Below are positions 28,536 through 36,717 of a stretch of DNA of 64,000 nt, piece after piece. Within the stretch, counting starts at the first letter, position 1; every line of letters starts with the position of its first letter. Source of the DNA: Helicobacter sp. 11-8110 (GTDB lineage Bacteria; Campylobacterota; Campylobacteria; Campylobacterales; Helicobacteraceae); assembly GCF_003288905.1 (NCBI RefSeq), contig NZ_NHYL01000005.1:54252-118251 (forward strand). The letters are read 5' to 3'. The translations under genes were made by a program, and so were the position numbers. The notes beneath the pieces were generated by a model. It searched no databases, was not told the DNA's origin, and was given only the letters and a program-made list of their open reading frames with translations.

Positions 28536-29896
28536 TAGCACACGCTTTTACTAAGTGTTTTGGCAAGTCCGCCAAGAGCGGTTTCTTTGTATTTTGCATT
28601 CATATCTTTGCCAGTTTGATACATGGTTGCAATCACATTATCTAAGCTAACTACAGGATGGCTTTTGCGTGTCATTGCCATTCGTGCAGCACTAATAGCT
28701 TTAATCGCACCAAAGGCATTGCGCTCAATGCAAGGAATTTGCACAAGCCCAAAAGCAGGATCGCAAGTTAGCCCTAAATGATGTTCCATAGCAATTTCAG
28801 CAGCATTACAAGCTTGTTGTATGTTGCCACCTAGAATCGTAGTCATTGCAGCAGCTGCCATAGAGCTAGCTGAACCAATTTCTGCTTGACAACCCGCTTC
28901 AGCACCGCTAATACTTGCATTTTTCTTATAAAGTGAGCCAATCATCATCGCAGAGAGTAAAAAATCCACAGCCAAGGTATCACTAAAGCCAACGCTATGA
29001 TTTTTAAGATAGAGCATCACACTGGGGATAACCGCACAAGCCCCATTTGTTGGAGCAGTTACTACTCTGCCTCCCCCTGCATTTTCTTCAGCAATAGCAA
29101 TGGCATAAAGGCTAATGTAGTCTAAAATCCCAAAAGGATCTGTGGTGGGACAAATTCGCTCATAAAGCCCCTTTGCGCGTCTGTGTAAATGTAAAGGACC
29201 TGGTAAAATCAAGCTTTTTGGGTGGCAACCTTGATAAAATGATTCTTGCATTACTTCCCATATTTCCATGCAATATTCTCTAATTTCTTCTTTGGTGTGG
29301 AATTGTTTTTCATAAAGCATAGAAATTTCAGCAAGATTTTTTCTGCGCTTATTGGCTTCTTGAATGAGTTCTTTGGCATTATTGATTTGAAGTTTTAGTT
29401 GTGTTGTTTTAGTTGTGTTGCGATTTTGTATTTGTTCTTGGGTTTTAATGAAGCCTCCGCCTATGGAATAATACCTTTCTTTAAAGAGAATCTTTCCTTT
29501 TTCATCAAGGGCAGAAAACTCCATTGCATTTTCATGCAAAGGTAGAAACTCATTGCAAAAGTGAATATTTTTTTCATAGACAAAAGAAATTTTTCTCTCT
29601 CCGCCTAATTTGAGTGTTTTGTTTTCCATAACTTCTTTGAGAATCTCTTCTTGCAAAGAAGGATTTATGGCTTTTGGATTAAGTCCGCTTAACCCCCAAA
29701 TCAGAGCTTTATCGCTTAAATGTCCCCTGCCTGTTAAGCTTAGAGAGCCAAAAAGTGTGGCATTAACTTGAGTAGTTTCTTGAAAAAGTTTTTTTTCCTT
29801 TAGGGTTTTGCAAAAAGCATTGGCGGCTAAGATAGGTCCAAGTGTGTGTGAAGATGAAGGACCTATGCCGATTTTAAAAATACTTAAATTACTCAT
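28535..29896 (-). CDS. sdaA: L-serine ammonia-lyase
   Basis: SdaA deaminates serine to pyruvate with a 4Fe-4S cluster. The 453-residue single-chain enzyme has the opening 'SIFKIGIGPSSSHTLGPI' (substrate loop), 'GGRVVTAPTNGACAVIP', 'SGAEAGCQAEIGSASSMAA' and 'DPAFGLVQIPCIERNAFGA', which supply three cluster Cys. Length is normal for the fused alpha/beta type. The start ATG lies 5 bases after the sdaC stop. It forms a serine catabolism operon with sdaC. Serine is a main carbon source for many Campylobacterota. Confidence 0.97.
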   Translation of the reverse strand: MSNLSIFKIGIGPSSSHTLGPILAANAFCKTLKEKKLFQETTQVNATLFGSLSLTGRGHLSDKALIWGLSGLNPKAINPSLQEEILKEVMENKTLKLGGERKISFVYEKNIHFCNEFLPLHENAMEFSALDEKGKILFKERYYSIGGGFIKTQEQIQNRNTTKTTQLKLQINNAKELIQEANKRRKNLAEISMLYEKQFHTKEEIREYCMEIWEVMQESFYQGCHPKSLILPGPLHLHRRAKGLYERICPTTDPFGILDYISLYAIAIAEENAGGGRVVTAPTNGACAVIPSVMLYLKNHSVGFSDTLAVDFLLSAMMIGSLYKKNASISGAEAGCQAEIGSASSMAAAAMTTILGGNIQQACNAAEIAMEHHLGLTCDPAFGLVQIPCIERNAFGAIKAISAARMAMTRKSHPVVSLDNVIATMYQTGKDMNAKYKETALGGLAKTLSKSVC

Positions 29897-29901
29897 TTAT
29901 T

Positions 29902-31161
29902 TTAAAAAAGGGTATAAACAACACTAGAGATTGTCAAAATACCTGTAATAGTTACAAAAAGATCCAAGGCAGGATTCTTGTATTTTTTGAGTTTGCTTAC
30001 ACTCCAAATAGCAATCATTGGCATCATAAATAAAATCATCGCAATAATAGGACCGCCTAAGCTCTCAATAAAATTTAGAATACTAGGATTAAGATAAGCA
30101 ACAGCGATGATAGTAACATACATAAAGAGTGTGCTAAAGATTTTGATTGCTTTAAGGTTTGGATTCTCATTGCCAGACATTTTGATGGCTTTGCGTAAAA
30201 TACCATTTAAGCCTTCATAAGCACCAAAATAATGACCAAAAAATGAAGTTACAATGGCTAAAAAAGCTACAACTGGCGCACCATAAGCAATAAAAGGCAC
30301 ATCAAGTTTATTGGCAAAATAGGAAAGAATGGGAATGTTAGCATCTCTTGCGGCTTGAAAATCAGTCGCATCTAAACATAAAATACAAGAAAAAACAAAA
30401 AACATTACAAAAATCAAGAGCATTGCAGAAGTTCTAAAAAGAATTTGATTGGCTTTTTGTTCGGAATTTTCTCCATATTCTCTACGCACACTTAGGGTGA
30501 AAGTGGAGATGGCTGGGGAATGATTAAAAGAGAAAACAAGCACAGGAAGTGTTAGCCAAACAATCTCAATAAAATCTTTTAGGCTTGGAGTAGTTTGAAT
30601 AATCTCTAATTTCCAATGCGGAATTAAATAAAAAGAAAAGGCAAAAAGCACGAGACAAAGTGGATAAACTAAGAAATTACAAGCTTTGGTTATGGTCTTT
30701 TCTTTAAGTAGCATAATTACCATCATAGCACTTGCTAAAATAATAGCCAAAATCAACCTTACAGAGGGGTAAAGTTGCATAGTCTGAGAATCATAAAGAT
30801 TTGTGAGTTGTAATTGATTGACAAAGAAACTAGCAAAAGTATTGGTAATCCCAACACCATAAGCAAGACAAATAGGGTAAATGGCAAAGAAATACAAAAT
30901 TGTAATCAAAAAGCTTGTATTTCTTCCCCAATATTCTTCAGCAGCGTGAGTAATGTCGTGATCAACGCTACTTGTTTCATTGACAAAGCGACTTAAAGCG
31001 CGGTGTGAAAGCCATACCATAGGAAAAATAAGCAATGTCATTACTACAACAGGCCAAAACCCACCCATTCCTGCGCGTATAGGTAAAAATAAGATTCCTG
31101 CTCCAACAGCTGTCCCAAAAAGAGAGAGCATCCACCTTGTATCAAATTCTGTCCATTTCAC
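29902..31161 (-). CDS. sdaC: Serine transporter SdaC (HAAAP family)
   Basis: A 419-residue inner-membrane protein with about 11 helices; hydroxy/aromatic amino acid permease family. 'GTAVGAGILFLPIRAGMGG' near residue 18 is the unwound-helix substrate site, and 'FSFNHSPAISTFTLSVRREYG' is typical of serine-proton symporters. The start codon is GTG at 31161, preceded by AAGGAATTCCTT, a 12-bp palindrome containing the ribosome site. It feeds sdaA. Confidence 0.95.
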   Translation of the reverse strand: MKWTEFDTRWMLSLFGTAVGAGILFLPIRAGMGGFWPVVVMTLLIFPMVWLSHRALSRFVNETSSVDHDITHAAEEYWGRNTSFLITILYFFAIYPICLAYGVGITNTFASFFVNQLQLTNLYDSQTMQLYPSVRLILAIILASAMMVIMLLKEKTITKACNFLVYPLCLVLFAFSFYLIPHWKLEIIQTTPSLKDFIEIVWLTLPVLVFSFNHSPAISTFTLSVRREYGENSEQKANQILFRTSAMLLIFVMFFVFSCILCLDATDFQAARDANIPILSYFANKLDVPFIAYGAPVVAFLAIVTSFFGHYFGAYEGLNGILRKAIKMSGNENPNLKAIKIFSTLFMYVTIIAVAYLNPSILNFIESLGGPIIAMILFMMPMIAIWSVSKLKKYKNPALDLFVTITGILTISSVVYTLF

Positions 31162-31210
31162 AAGGAATTCCTTAAGATTTTAATTTAATTTTTCAATCAA
31201 GCCAACTTTA

Positions 31211-31591
31211 TTAAAAAGTATCTAAATATAAAATAAAATCTTTCCGTAATGAGCAAGGCTGTATAGAAAAGAGACACTGACCAAAAACATCTACAAAATA
31301 AATGGAGTTTTTTTCTAGTTTAGAGTCAAACTTTTTGATAATAGCTTGATAATGAAATTTTTCATGAATCGTCATTGAAAATTCTGTGAAATCTGAAATT
31401 ATAAGGCTTTTATCTTGAATCTTACTTTTAATAATTTCTTTAAAAGAAATGAAGTGTAGTGCTAGATGCTTTGTTTGTGTGTGTTGGGTTTGTAGGTCTT
31501 CTTGTAAGGTTTCTTGCTTGAGTGAAAGCCACAGAATCATCGCACCTAAAATAATAAAAATAATAAGTGGAAGCAATACAAAAGCTCTCAT
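31211..31591 (-). CDS. Pseudopilin-like or minor pilus protein
   Basis: The product has 126 residues with one N-terminal hydrophobic helix (about 4-24, 'RAFVLLPLIIFIILGAMI') and a soluble C-terminus containing two Cys near the end ('VFGQCLFSIQPC') that could pair. There is no canonical prepilin cleavage site (no Gly before a Phe-x-x-x-Glu), so it is not a clear class III pilin. It is the last gene of a leftward trio with two true prepilin-motif genes and overlaps the middle one by ATGA. A minor component of the neighbouring secretion/DNA-uptake machine is the best guess. Confidence 0.55.
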   Translation of the reverse strand: MRAFVLLPLIIFIILGAMILWLSLKQETLQEDLQTQHTQTKHLALHFISFKEIIKSKIQDKSLIISDFTEFSMTIHEKFHYQAIIKKFDSKLEKNSIYFVDVFGQCLFSIQPCSLRKDFILYLDTF

Positions 31592-32394
31592 AATGTCTCT
31601 TTTATAATAAAGTCTTCTAAGCAGAGTTTTTGGTTGTCTGCGTCTTTGGTGCAGAGTTTTAAAAGGATTCCAAAATTATTTGTGGAGATGAAAAAGGAAT
31701 CAAGATTTTCAAAGATAATATGGGTTTTGTCTTTGGTTTGTAGGGAAATTTTGTCTTCAAACTCTAAAATATAGGGTGTCTGTAAAAAATAAACTTTGGG
31801 CAATAAAGTGAGATTGGGTGTAGTAGATTCTAAGAATTTTGGGATAGTGGTTTGCAGAAAATTGGCGTTTAGGTTTAGAATTTCTGCGGTGTATTTTTGC
31901 GAATAAAAATCCTCTGGGAAAACAAAATTTTCTGTCACAAAAAGGGCGTGTAGCTTGTTGTGATAAATTTTGCAGTTTTGATTTAAAAGATGGATAAAAT
32001 CAGCCTTGATAGCTAGGAGTTCTAAATTTAAAGTAGAATGAATTTGCAAGGTTTTGGGGTTAAAGATTCCGTGCAAACAAGGCAAACTATAATCCCCAAT
32101 CAAAAATGATTCTTGTATTTTGGGGTAGAAAATTAAGCTTTTATTTTTGAGATTAAGGGGATTTTGAGTTATTGATTCGTTAGGGATTATTTTGAGGCTT
32201 GGTTGGATTGAATCTTGTAGGATTTTTTTGATTTGCAAAAGAGCATTAAGGCTTTGGAGTTTGGTTTCTAATTTATATTGGGAGAGGGTATGGAGTTCAT
32301 AGATTTTTAGGATAGAAGGAGCGCTTAGCATTGCGATGATTCCTAAGATTCCAAGAGCGATAGTGATTTCAATTAAACTAAAGGCTTTTTTCAT
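31588..32394 (-). CDS. Prepilin-type protein with N-terminal methylation motif
   Basis: A 268-residue protein starting 'MKKAFSLIEITIALGILGI': a short basic leader, cleavage before Phe, Glu at +5 and a hydrophobic helix, the signature processed by prepilin peptidase. The Ala (rather than Gly) before the Phe is accepted in several Campylobacterota pseudopilins. The large beta-rich remainder resembles minor/GspJ-like pseudopilins by position only. It is coupled to both neighbours by ATGA overlaps. Confidence 0.75.
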   Translation of the reverse strand: MKKAFSLIEITIALGILGIIAMLSAPSILKIYELHTLSQYKLETKLQSLNALLQIKKILQDSIQPSLKIIPNESITQNPLNLKNKSLIFYPKIQESFLIGDYSLPCLHGIFNPKTLQIHSTLNLELLAIKADFIHLLNQNCKIYHNKLHALFVTENFVFPEDFYSQKYTAEILNLNANFLQTTIPKFLESTTPNLTLLPKVYFLQTPYILEFEDKISLQTKDKTHIIFENLDSFFISTNNFGILLKLCTKDADNQKLCLEDFIIKETL

Positions 32395-32618
32395 TTTGTG
32401 GCATTAACTTCATAAAAATAAAGCGATTCGGGGATATTGGATTGAAAAAGACACAAAATACTATCATTGTTACAAAAAGTTACTTTTTGAAGTTCTAGAG
32501 TCTGCTTTTGGATTTGGATATTTTTTAATGAAGTGCTCTGGAGTAAGGCGATTATAAGAACGCTTATAACAGAAATAAAAAGAATAATCTCTAATAAGCT
32601 AAAGGCTTTTTTTGACAT
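32391..32618 (-). CDS. Short prepilin-type protein
   Basis: The 75-residue product starts 'MSKKAFSLLEIILFISVIS', again a basic leader, A|F cleavage and Glu+5 with a hydrophobic helix. The mature part is only about 70 residues, small for a pseudopilin (often 120-180), with a Cys pair ('FCNNDSILCLF'). It is first in the leftward pseudopilin operon, divergent from the assembly-platform genes across a 97-base AT-rich promoter gap. Confidence 0.7.
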   Translation of the reverse strand: MSKKAFSLLEIILFISVISVLIIALLQSTSLKNIQIQKQTLELQKVTFCNNDSILCLFQSNIPESLYFYEVNATK

Positions 32619-32715
32619 CTGTATCCTTGAAAAATAAAAAGTTAAAAAATTTTTTAATTGTCTTTAAGTATTATTGATAAAATAAATAAAAAAATCAATA
32701 AAAAGCGAAAAAGCA

Positions 32716-33780
32716 ATGCGGTTTTTTTCAAATCAGGCAATGGTTTTTTATCCCCTTTTTCTTAAGGAATATGACAAAGAAAATATTCACGACTTTTTAG
32801 AAGACAAGATTTGCAAAATCTTAAATCTAAGAAGAGATTGTGAATATTTTTTACACTATTTTTATGATAAAGACTGCTTTTATTGTTTGCTTATTAATAA
32901 GGAAATTTTATTACAAGGAATCAAAGATTTTAGAGAGTTTTTAACTCATCCTGCTTTTTTGGCTTATAGATTAGTTAATCAAGAGCAACAATTTATTTTA
33001 ATGCTCCATTTTTGCGAGAAATTAGAAATCACTCTAGTGGGATATTTTAAGGGGCAAATTACTTTTTTACAAAGCTTTAATGAATTGCAAGATTCTTTGG
33101 AAAAATCTCAAGAAATTTTTCATAATTATCCAAACGCAAATTTTTATTTTTGGGACACGCAGGGGCAAACTCAAGAAGAATCTTTGGGGAATTTGATAAA
33201 GTGGGAGGTTTTAAATCCAAAACTTGAAGATTTAACTTTAGAAGAATCGTGGAATTTTAACCCCTTAGAAAAACCCATTCCATTTTGGAAGCAAAAGATG
33301 GGAATAACTTTGCTTAGTGGTGCTACTGGAGTGATTTGTGGGCTCTTATATCCTTTGTTTTTAAGTCTTTTGATATTTCTTGAAAATAAGAATCATGAGA
33401 ATTTAAAAGCACAAATTGAAAATCAAAATAAAGCACTACAAACCCAAATGCAAAATTACACAATGTTGCAAAAAGAGAGTGTGGCTTTGCAAGAAAAATA
33501 TGAAACCTTAAAGCAATCTTTTAAAGATAATGAGCAGTTTTTGCAAAAATTTTTACACACTAATCCTAGAATCACACAATTTTTTGACAAAATTAATCCG
33601 CTCTTAGAGTTACAAAAAATCAAAATCGCTTATTTTAATTCCAAGCAAGATGTTTTTGAAATTTTATTTGTAGGTGCTAATGTTATAGAGTTTTTGGAGT
33701 TATTAGAACAGAATCATCTTGCACATTTGGAGAGTTTAGAGGAAATTGAGGGATTTTATTTTGTAAGGATTAAGGTGTGA
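32716..33780 (+). CDS. Pilus/T2SS inner-membrane assembly protein (PilN/GspL-like)
   Basis: The 354-residue protein has a cytoplasmic N-terminal domain of about 190 residues, one membrane helix (about 198-222), a long coiled coil (about 225-275) and a compact C-terminal domain. This order matches GspL/PilM-PilN type assembly-platform proteins, in which the cytoplasmic domain meets the secretion ATPase. Sequence identity is not obvious, so the call rests on architecture and on the PilO-, PilP-, secretin- and ATPase-like genes following. The next gene overlaps by GTGA. Confidence 0.6.
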   Translation: MRFFSNQAMVFYPLFLKEYDKENIHDFLEDKICKILNLRRDCEYFLHYFYDKDCFYCLLINKEILLQGIKDFREFLTHPAFLAYRLVNQEQQFILMLHFCEKLEITLVGYFKGQITFLQSFNELQDSLEKSQEIFHNYPNANFYFWDTQGQTQEESLGNLIKWEVLNPKLEDLTLEESWNFNPLEKPIPFWKQKMGITLLSGATGVICGLLYPLFLSLLIFLENKNHENLKAQIENQNKALQTQMQNYTMLQKESVALQEKYETLKQSFKDNEQFLQKFLHTNPRITQFFDKINPLLELQKIKIAYFNSKQDVFEILFVGANVIEFLELLEQNHLAHLESLEEIEGFYFVRIKV

Positions 33781-34316
33781 GAGCAATTCTCCAAAAGATA
33801 GAGGAATTTTTGTCAAAAAGAACTTTACGCGAGAGAATCTTGGTGGTAATTTTTTTGTTCATAAGCTGCTTTGGGGTGGTGTTTGCGATGAGTTTTGCAA
33901 AGATTCAAGAATCCTTTAATCAAGCAAAAGCTAAAACTTTTGCAATGGAGGAAGAATTAGCAAAATTACAAGAAAAGCAGGGGATTCCTATTTTGGATAA
34001 TGTGAAGCTAAAACAAGAGATTAAAGAGCTAGAGTCATTGATTAAAGAGCAGAATCAAAAAAAAGAAAGACTGCAAGGAAAATTTCAAAACTTCTTTGTT
34101 TTAAAGAAATTAGGAAGTGAGTTAGAATCTTTTTTTATTGCAAGAGAAGTGGATAAATTTTTAGTTAGCGGAAGTGGAGACTTTGAGAGCATTTTTTTAT
34201 TTTTAAGAGAGGCTGAAGCATTACAGACTTTTTTAACAGAGAGTTTTTTGGTTTATCCTAATCAACAGAGATTGGATTTTTTTATGACATTAAAAACCCT
34301 TCAAGATGAAAAATGA
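33777..34316 (+). CDS. PilO/GspM-like assembly protein
   Basis: The 179-residue protein has a membrane helix at about 19-40, a coiled coil (about 45-105, rich in 'EELAKLQEKQ'-type heptads) and a small alpha/beta end. This is the layout of PilO/GspM, which dimerises with PilN/GspL in the periplasm. The start is GTG at 33777, overlapping the previous stop (GTGA), and it overlaps the next gene by 4 bases (ATGA), all signs of tight coupling. Confidence 0.6.
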   Translation: MRAILQKIEEFLSKRTLRERILVVIFLFISCFGVVFAMSFAKIQESFNQAKAKTFAMEEELAKLQEKQGIPILDNVKLKQEIKELESLIKEQNQKKERLQGKFQNFFVLKKLGSELESFFIAREVDKFLVSGSGDFESIFLFLREAEALQTFLTESFLVYPNQQRLDFFMTLKTLQDEK

Positions 34317-34573
34317 TGAAGCAAGTTTTAGTGGTATTTTGTTTGGGTATGTTTGCTTGGTGTTATGATCCATTTTTTTATGAAGAATTGGATTTAAGGA
34401 TTTTTGGAATTATGCCTAGCAAGGTTAATTTAAATGGCAAATGGCTGGGGCTTGGAGAGGAATTTGAAGGGTTTGTGGTAAGTGAAATTGGCAAAAAATG
34501 TGTGGTGTTAAAAAGCAAAATAAGAAAGGATTTGAGAGAAGTTTGTCTAGCCAAAGAGAGGAAGTTTTTGTGA
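34313..34573 (+). CDS. PilP/GspC-like periplasmic connector
   Basis: The 86-residue secreted protein has a short signal peptide (1-17, likely cut near 'FAWC'). A single beta domain follows with 'LRIFGIMPSKVNLNGKWLG', 'FEGFVVSEIG' and 'CVVLKSK', which fits the homology-region fold of GspC/PilP that links the inner platform to the secretin. It is followed immediately by the secretin, whose GTG overlaps its stop. The Cys at the signal site could be lipid-modified, but the lipobox is weak. Confidence 0.6.
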   Translation: MMKQVLVVFCLGMFAWCYDPFFYEELDLRIFGIMPSKVNLNGKWLGLGEEFEGFVVSEIGKKCVVLKSKIRKDLREVCLAKERKFL

Positions 34574-36057
34574 ATTTGTTGAAGCTTATTTTTTGTTTTT
34601 GGGGGATGAGTTTTGGGTTTTTGCAGGCTTGTGAGAATCGAGTGTTTGATTTGGAATTGCAAGATTTCGGAGTTAAGATTTATGAAGTTTTAGGAGAGTT
34701 TGCAAATGAATGTTCTTTTAGTGTGGTATTAGATGATGAAGCAGCAAAGAGCCATTTAGATAGAGAATTAACAATGGTTAATTTTAAGGGTAAAGATTTG
34801 AATTTTGTATTTGATTTGCTTTTTGATCAGGCAGATTTGCATTATATTTATAAGAATGATGTTTTGCTACTTAAAAGCATAGAGACTAAAATTTATAAAA
34901 TCAATTATGTTAGCACTAATCGAGTAGGCATTAGCAACACTTCAGTATCTATTAATCACGAGGATAGTTCTAGGTATTCTAGCTATGGCAGTGCTACTGA
35001 TGATTCACAAGCGACAAGTAAATCAGGGATTAATATTACTAGTGAAGATGGATTTAACTTTTGGGAAACTATTGAGGGAGAGATATTAGGGATTTTGGGA
35101 CAAAAAGAAAATGATTCTAGGGTTGTGCTTAATAAGGGAGCAGGGCTTATTAGTGTGCGAGGAAGCAAAAAGGAATTAGAGAGAGTGGGGGCTTATATTC
35201 AGAGTTTGCACCAAAGATTGCAAAAACAAGTCTTAATTGATGTGCATATTTTGAGTATCACTCACAATAACACTAATACCACAGGCATTAATTGGGATGA
35301 TCTTTATAATCTACAAAATTTAATAATTCCACCATTTGGAGAGGGGGCGAGTTTTGGTGGGAATGGAGAAGTTGGGAATGCGAGTGGGATAAATATTGTG
35401 GGACAAAAGGGCGTGAATAATTTGCATTATGGAATCAATATTTTTTCACAAGGTTTAAGCCTTACGCGGATTATTGAATTTTTAGAATCTTATGGTAAGG
35501 TGGAATCAATTTCTAATCCAAAAGTTTTAACGCTTAATAATCAACCCGCTATGATTAGCGTAGGAGATATTTTGCGCTATCAAAAAAATACCATTTATCA
35601 AAATACGAATGCCCAAACAACGCTTACTAATACAGACAATGAATATCCAAGTCTTTTTGCTGGGGTTTTATTGGATATTACTCCACTCATTTTTGGGGAG
35701 GAAATTATGTTAAAAATCAATCCTTCCATTACCAAAACTAAAGAGAATCGCACTGAGATTCCTAATACTGCCTTTGAAACCCCACCAAATTTGATGACTA
35801 ATCAACTCTCATCAATTGTGAGTGTGAAAAACAATCAAAAAGTGATTTTGGGCGGATTGATTTCTAAAAATTTTGCCACTAAGGAAAATAAAATACCTAT
35901 TTTGGGGAGTATTCCATTGATTAAGCCACTTTTTTCTTATTCTCAAGAGATAGAAAATACAGAGGAAATTATTTTTATCATTGAGCCAAAAATTATCCAA
36001 GCACAAGAAAATGTTAGTCTAGAAACACTTGGATATAGGCTTATTAAGGAGGAATAA
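34570..36057 (+). CDS. ctsD: Secretin of the Cts-like type II secretion/competence system
   Basis: The 495-residue outer-membrane secretin has an N-terminal domain ('FEVLGE'-like start, 'DRELTMVNFKGKDLNFVFD' in the STN/N0 region) and an N1-like part ('KGAGLISVRGSKKELERV'). The C-terminal gate ends in 'PILGSIPLIKPLFSYS' followed by 'EEIIFIIEPKII', the secretin signature. I chose GTG at 34570, which overlaps the previous stop and follows AGAGAGGAAG. A longer start at 34498 would lack a signal peptide, while this one gives 'LLKLIFCFWGMSFGFLQAC' with a possible lipobox. Homologue of Campylobacter CtsD, used for natural transformation. Confidence 0.85.
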   Translation: MNLLKLIFCFWGMSFGFLQACENRVFDLELQDFGVKIYEVLGEFANECSFSVVLDDEAAKSHLDRELTMVNFKGKDLNFVFDLLFDQADLHYIYKNDVLLLKSIETKIYKINYVSTNRVGISNTSVSINHEDSSRYSSYGSATDDSQATSKSGINITSEDGFNFWETIEGEILGILGQKENDSRVVLNKGAGLISVRGSKKELERVGAYIQSLHQRLQKQVLIDVHILSITHNNTNTTGINWDDLYNLQNLIIPPFGEGASFGGNGEVGNASGINIVGQKGVNNLHYGINIFSQGLSLTRIIEFLESYGKVESISNPKVLTLNNQPAMISVGDILRYQKNTIYQNTNAQTTLTNTDNEYPSLFAGVLLDITPLIFGEEIMLKINPSITKTKENRTEIPNTAFETPPNLMTNQLSSIVSVKNNQKVILGGLISKNFATKENKIPILGSIPLIKPLFSYSQEIENTEEIIFIIEPKIIQAQENVSLETLGYRLIKEE

Positions 36058-36717
36058 ATGTTGAAATTTGCCTTGCTTTGTATGGTGGTGGGAGGAGTTT
36101 TGATCTTTTTTGCTAAAGATATTAATCCTTATTTAGAATCAAAATCTATCTCAAAGCCTTGTTTTTATGTCCAAGCTAGTGAGCTAAACCTAAGAGAGAA
36201 GCCAACGATTGAAGCAGATATTCAAGGGAGGTTGGAATATAATGCAAAGATTTGTGAATACTCTAAGATAGAAAATGGATTTTTGAGAGTTTCTGGTGGT
36301 TGGGTGTTTGCAGAATATTTGTCTTTGAATCCTGCAGTTCCTAAAAAGTCTATTTTGCCACCACAAAAAGAAACTATAGTAAAAATATCTCAAGAAACAT
36401 TGCCCCAAGCCAAATTACCACAAGAAAAAAGCAAAAAAATTATCCTTGCAAGTCGCCCCAAGGATTCAAAAGAGGATTGGTTAGATCAAGCAGAAGCACT
36501 TTTAGCTAAAGAAAATTATCAGGCAGCAAAAACTCTTGCACTAAAAGCAAATCAAGAGAATCCGCAGAATCTAGGAAGTTGGGAAGTTTTTGCAAAGGGA
36601 TTGTATTTGGAGGGCAAAAAAACAGAAGCCATAGAAGTTTTAGAGTATGTTTTGCAAACTTATTATGATGAAAAATTAGTTTTATTATTGACACAAATGC
36701 AAGGTAATAAGATTTGA
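36058..36717 (+). CDS. SH3-like and TPR-containing membrane protein
   Basis: The 219-residue protein has an N-terminal membrane helix (about 2-18), a bacterial SH3-like domain ('SELNLREKPTIEADIQGRL', about 42-95), a Pro/Lys linker and TPR-type helical repeats ('WLDQAEALLAKENYQAAK' on). SH3b domains often bind peptidoglycan and TPRs bind partner proteins, so it may anchor or assemble the secretin channel. AAGGAGG precedes the ATG, the strongest ribosome site of the operon. No exact family is recognised. Confidence 0.65.
   Translation: MLKFALLCMVVGGVLIFFAKDINPYLESKSISKPCFYVQASELNLREKPTIEADIQGRLEYNAKICEYSKIENGFLRVSGGWVFAEYLSLNPAVPKKSILPPQKETIVKISQETLPQAKLPQEKSKKIILASRPKDSKEDWLDQAEALLAKENYQAAKTLALKANQENPQNLGSWEVFAKGLYLEGKKTEAIEVLEYVLQTYYDEKLVLLLTQMQGNKI

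Noticed and set aside
34498..34569. Upstream ATG for the secretin
   Set aside because: It would put about 24 polar residues before the signal peptide and overlap the PilP-like gene.
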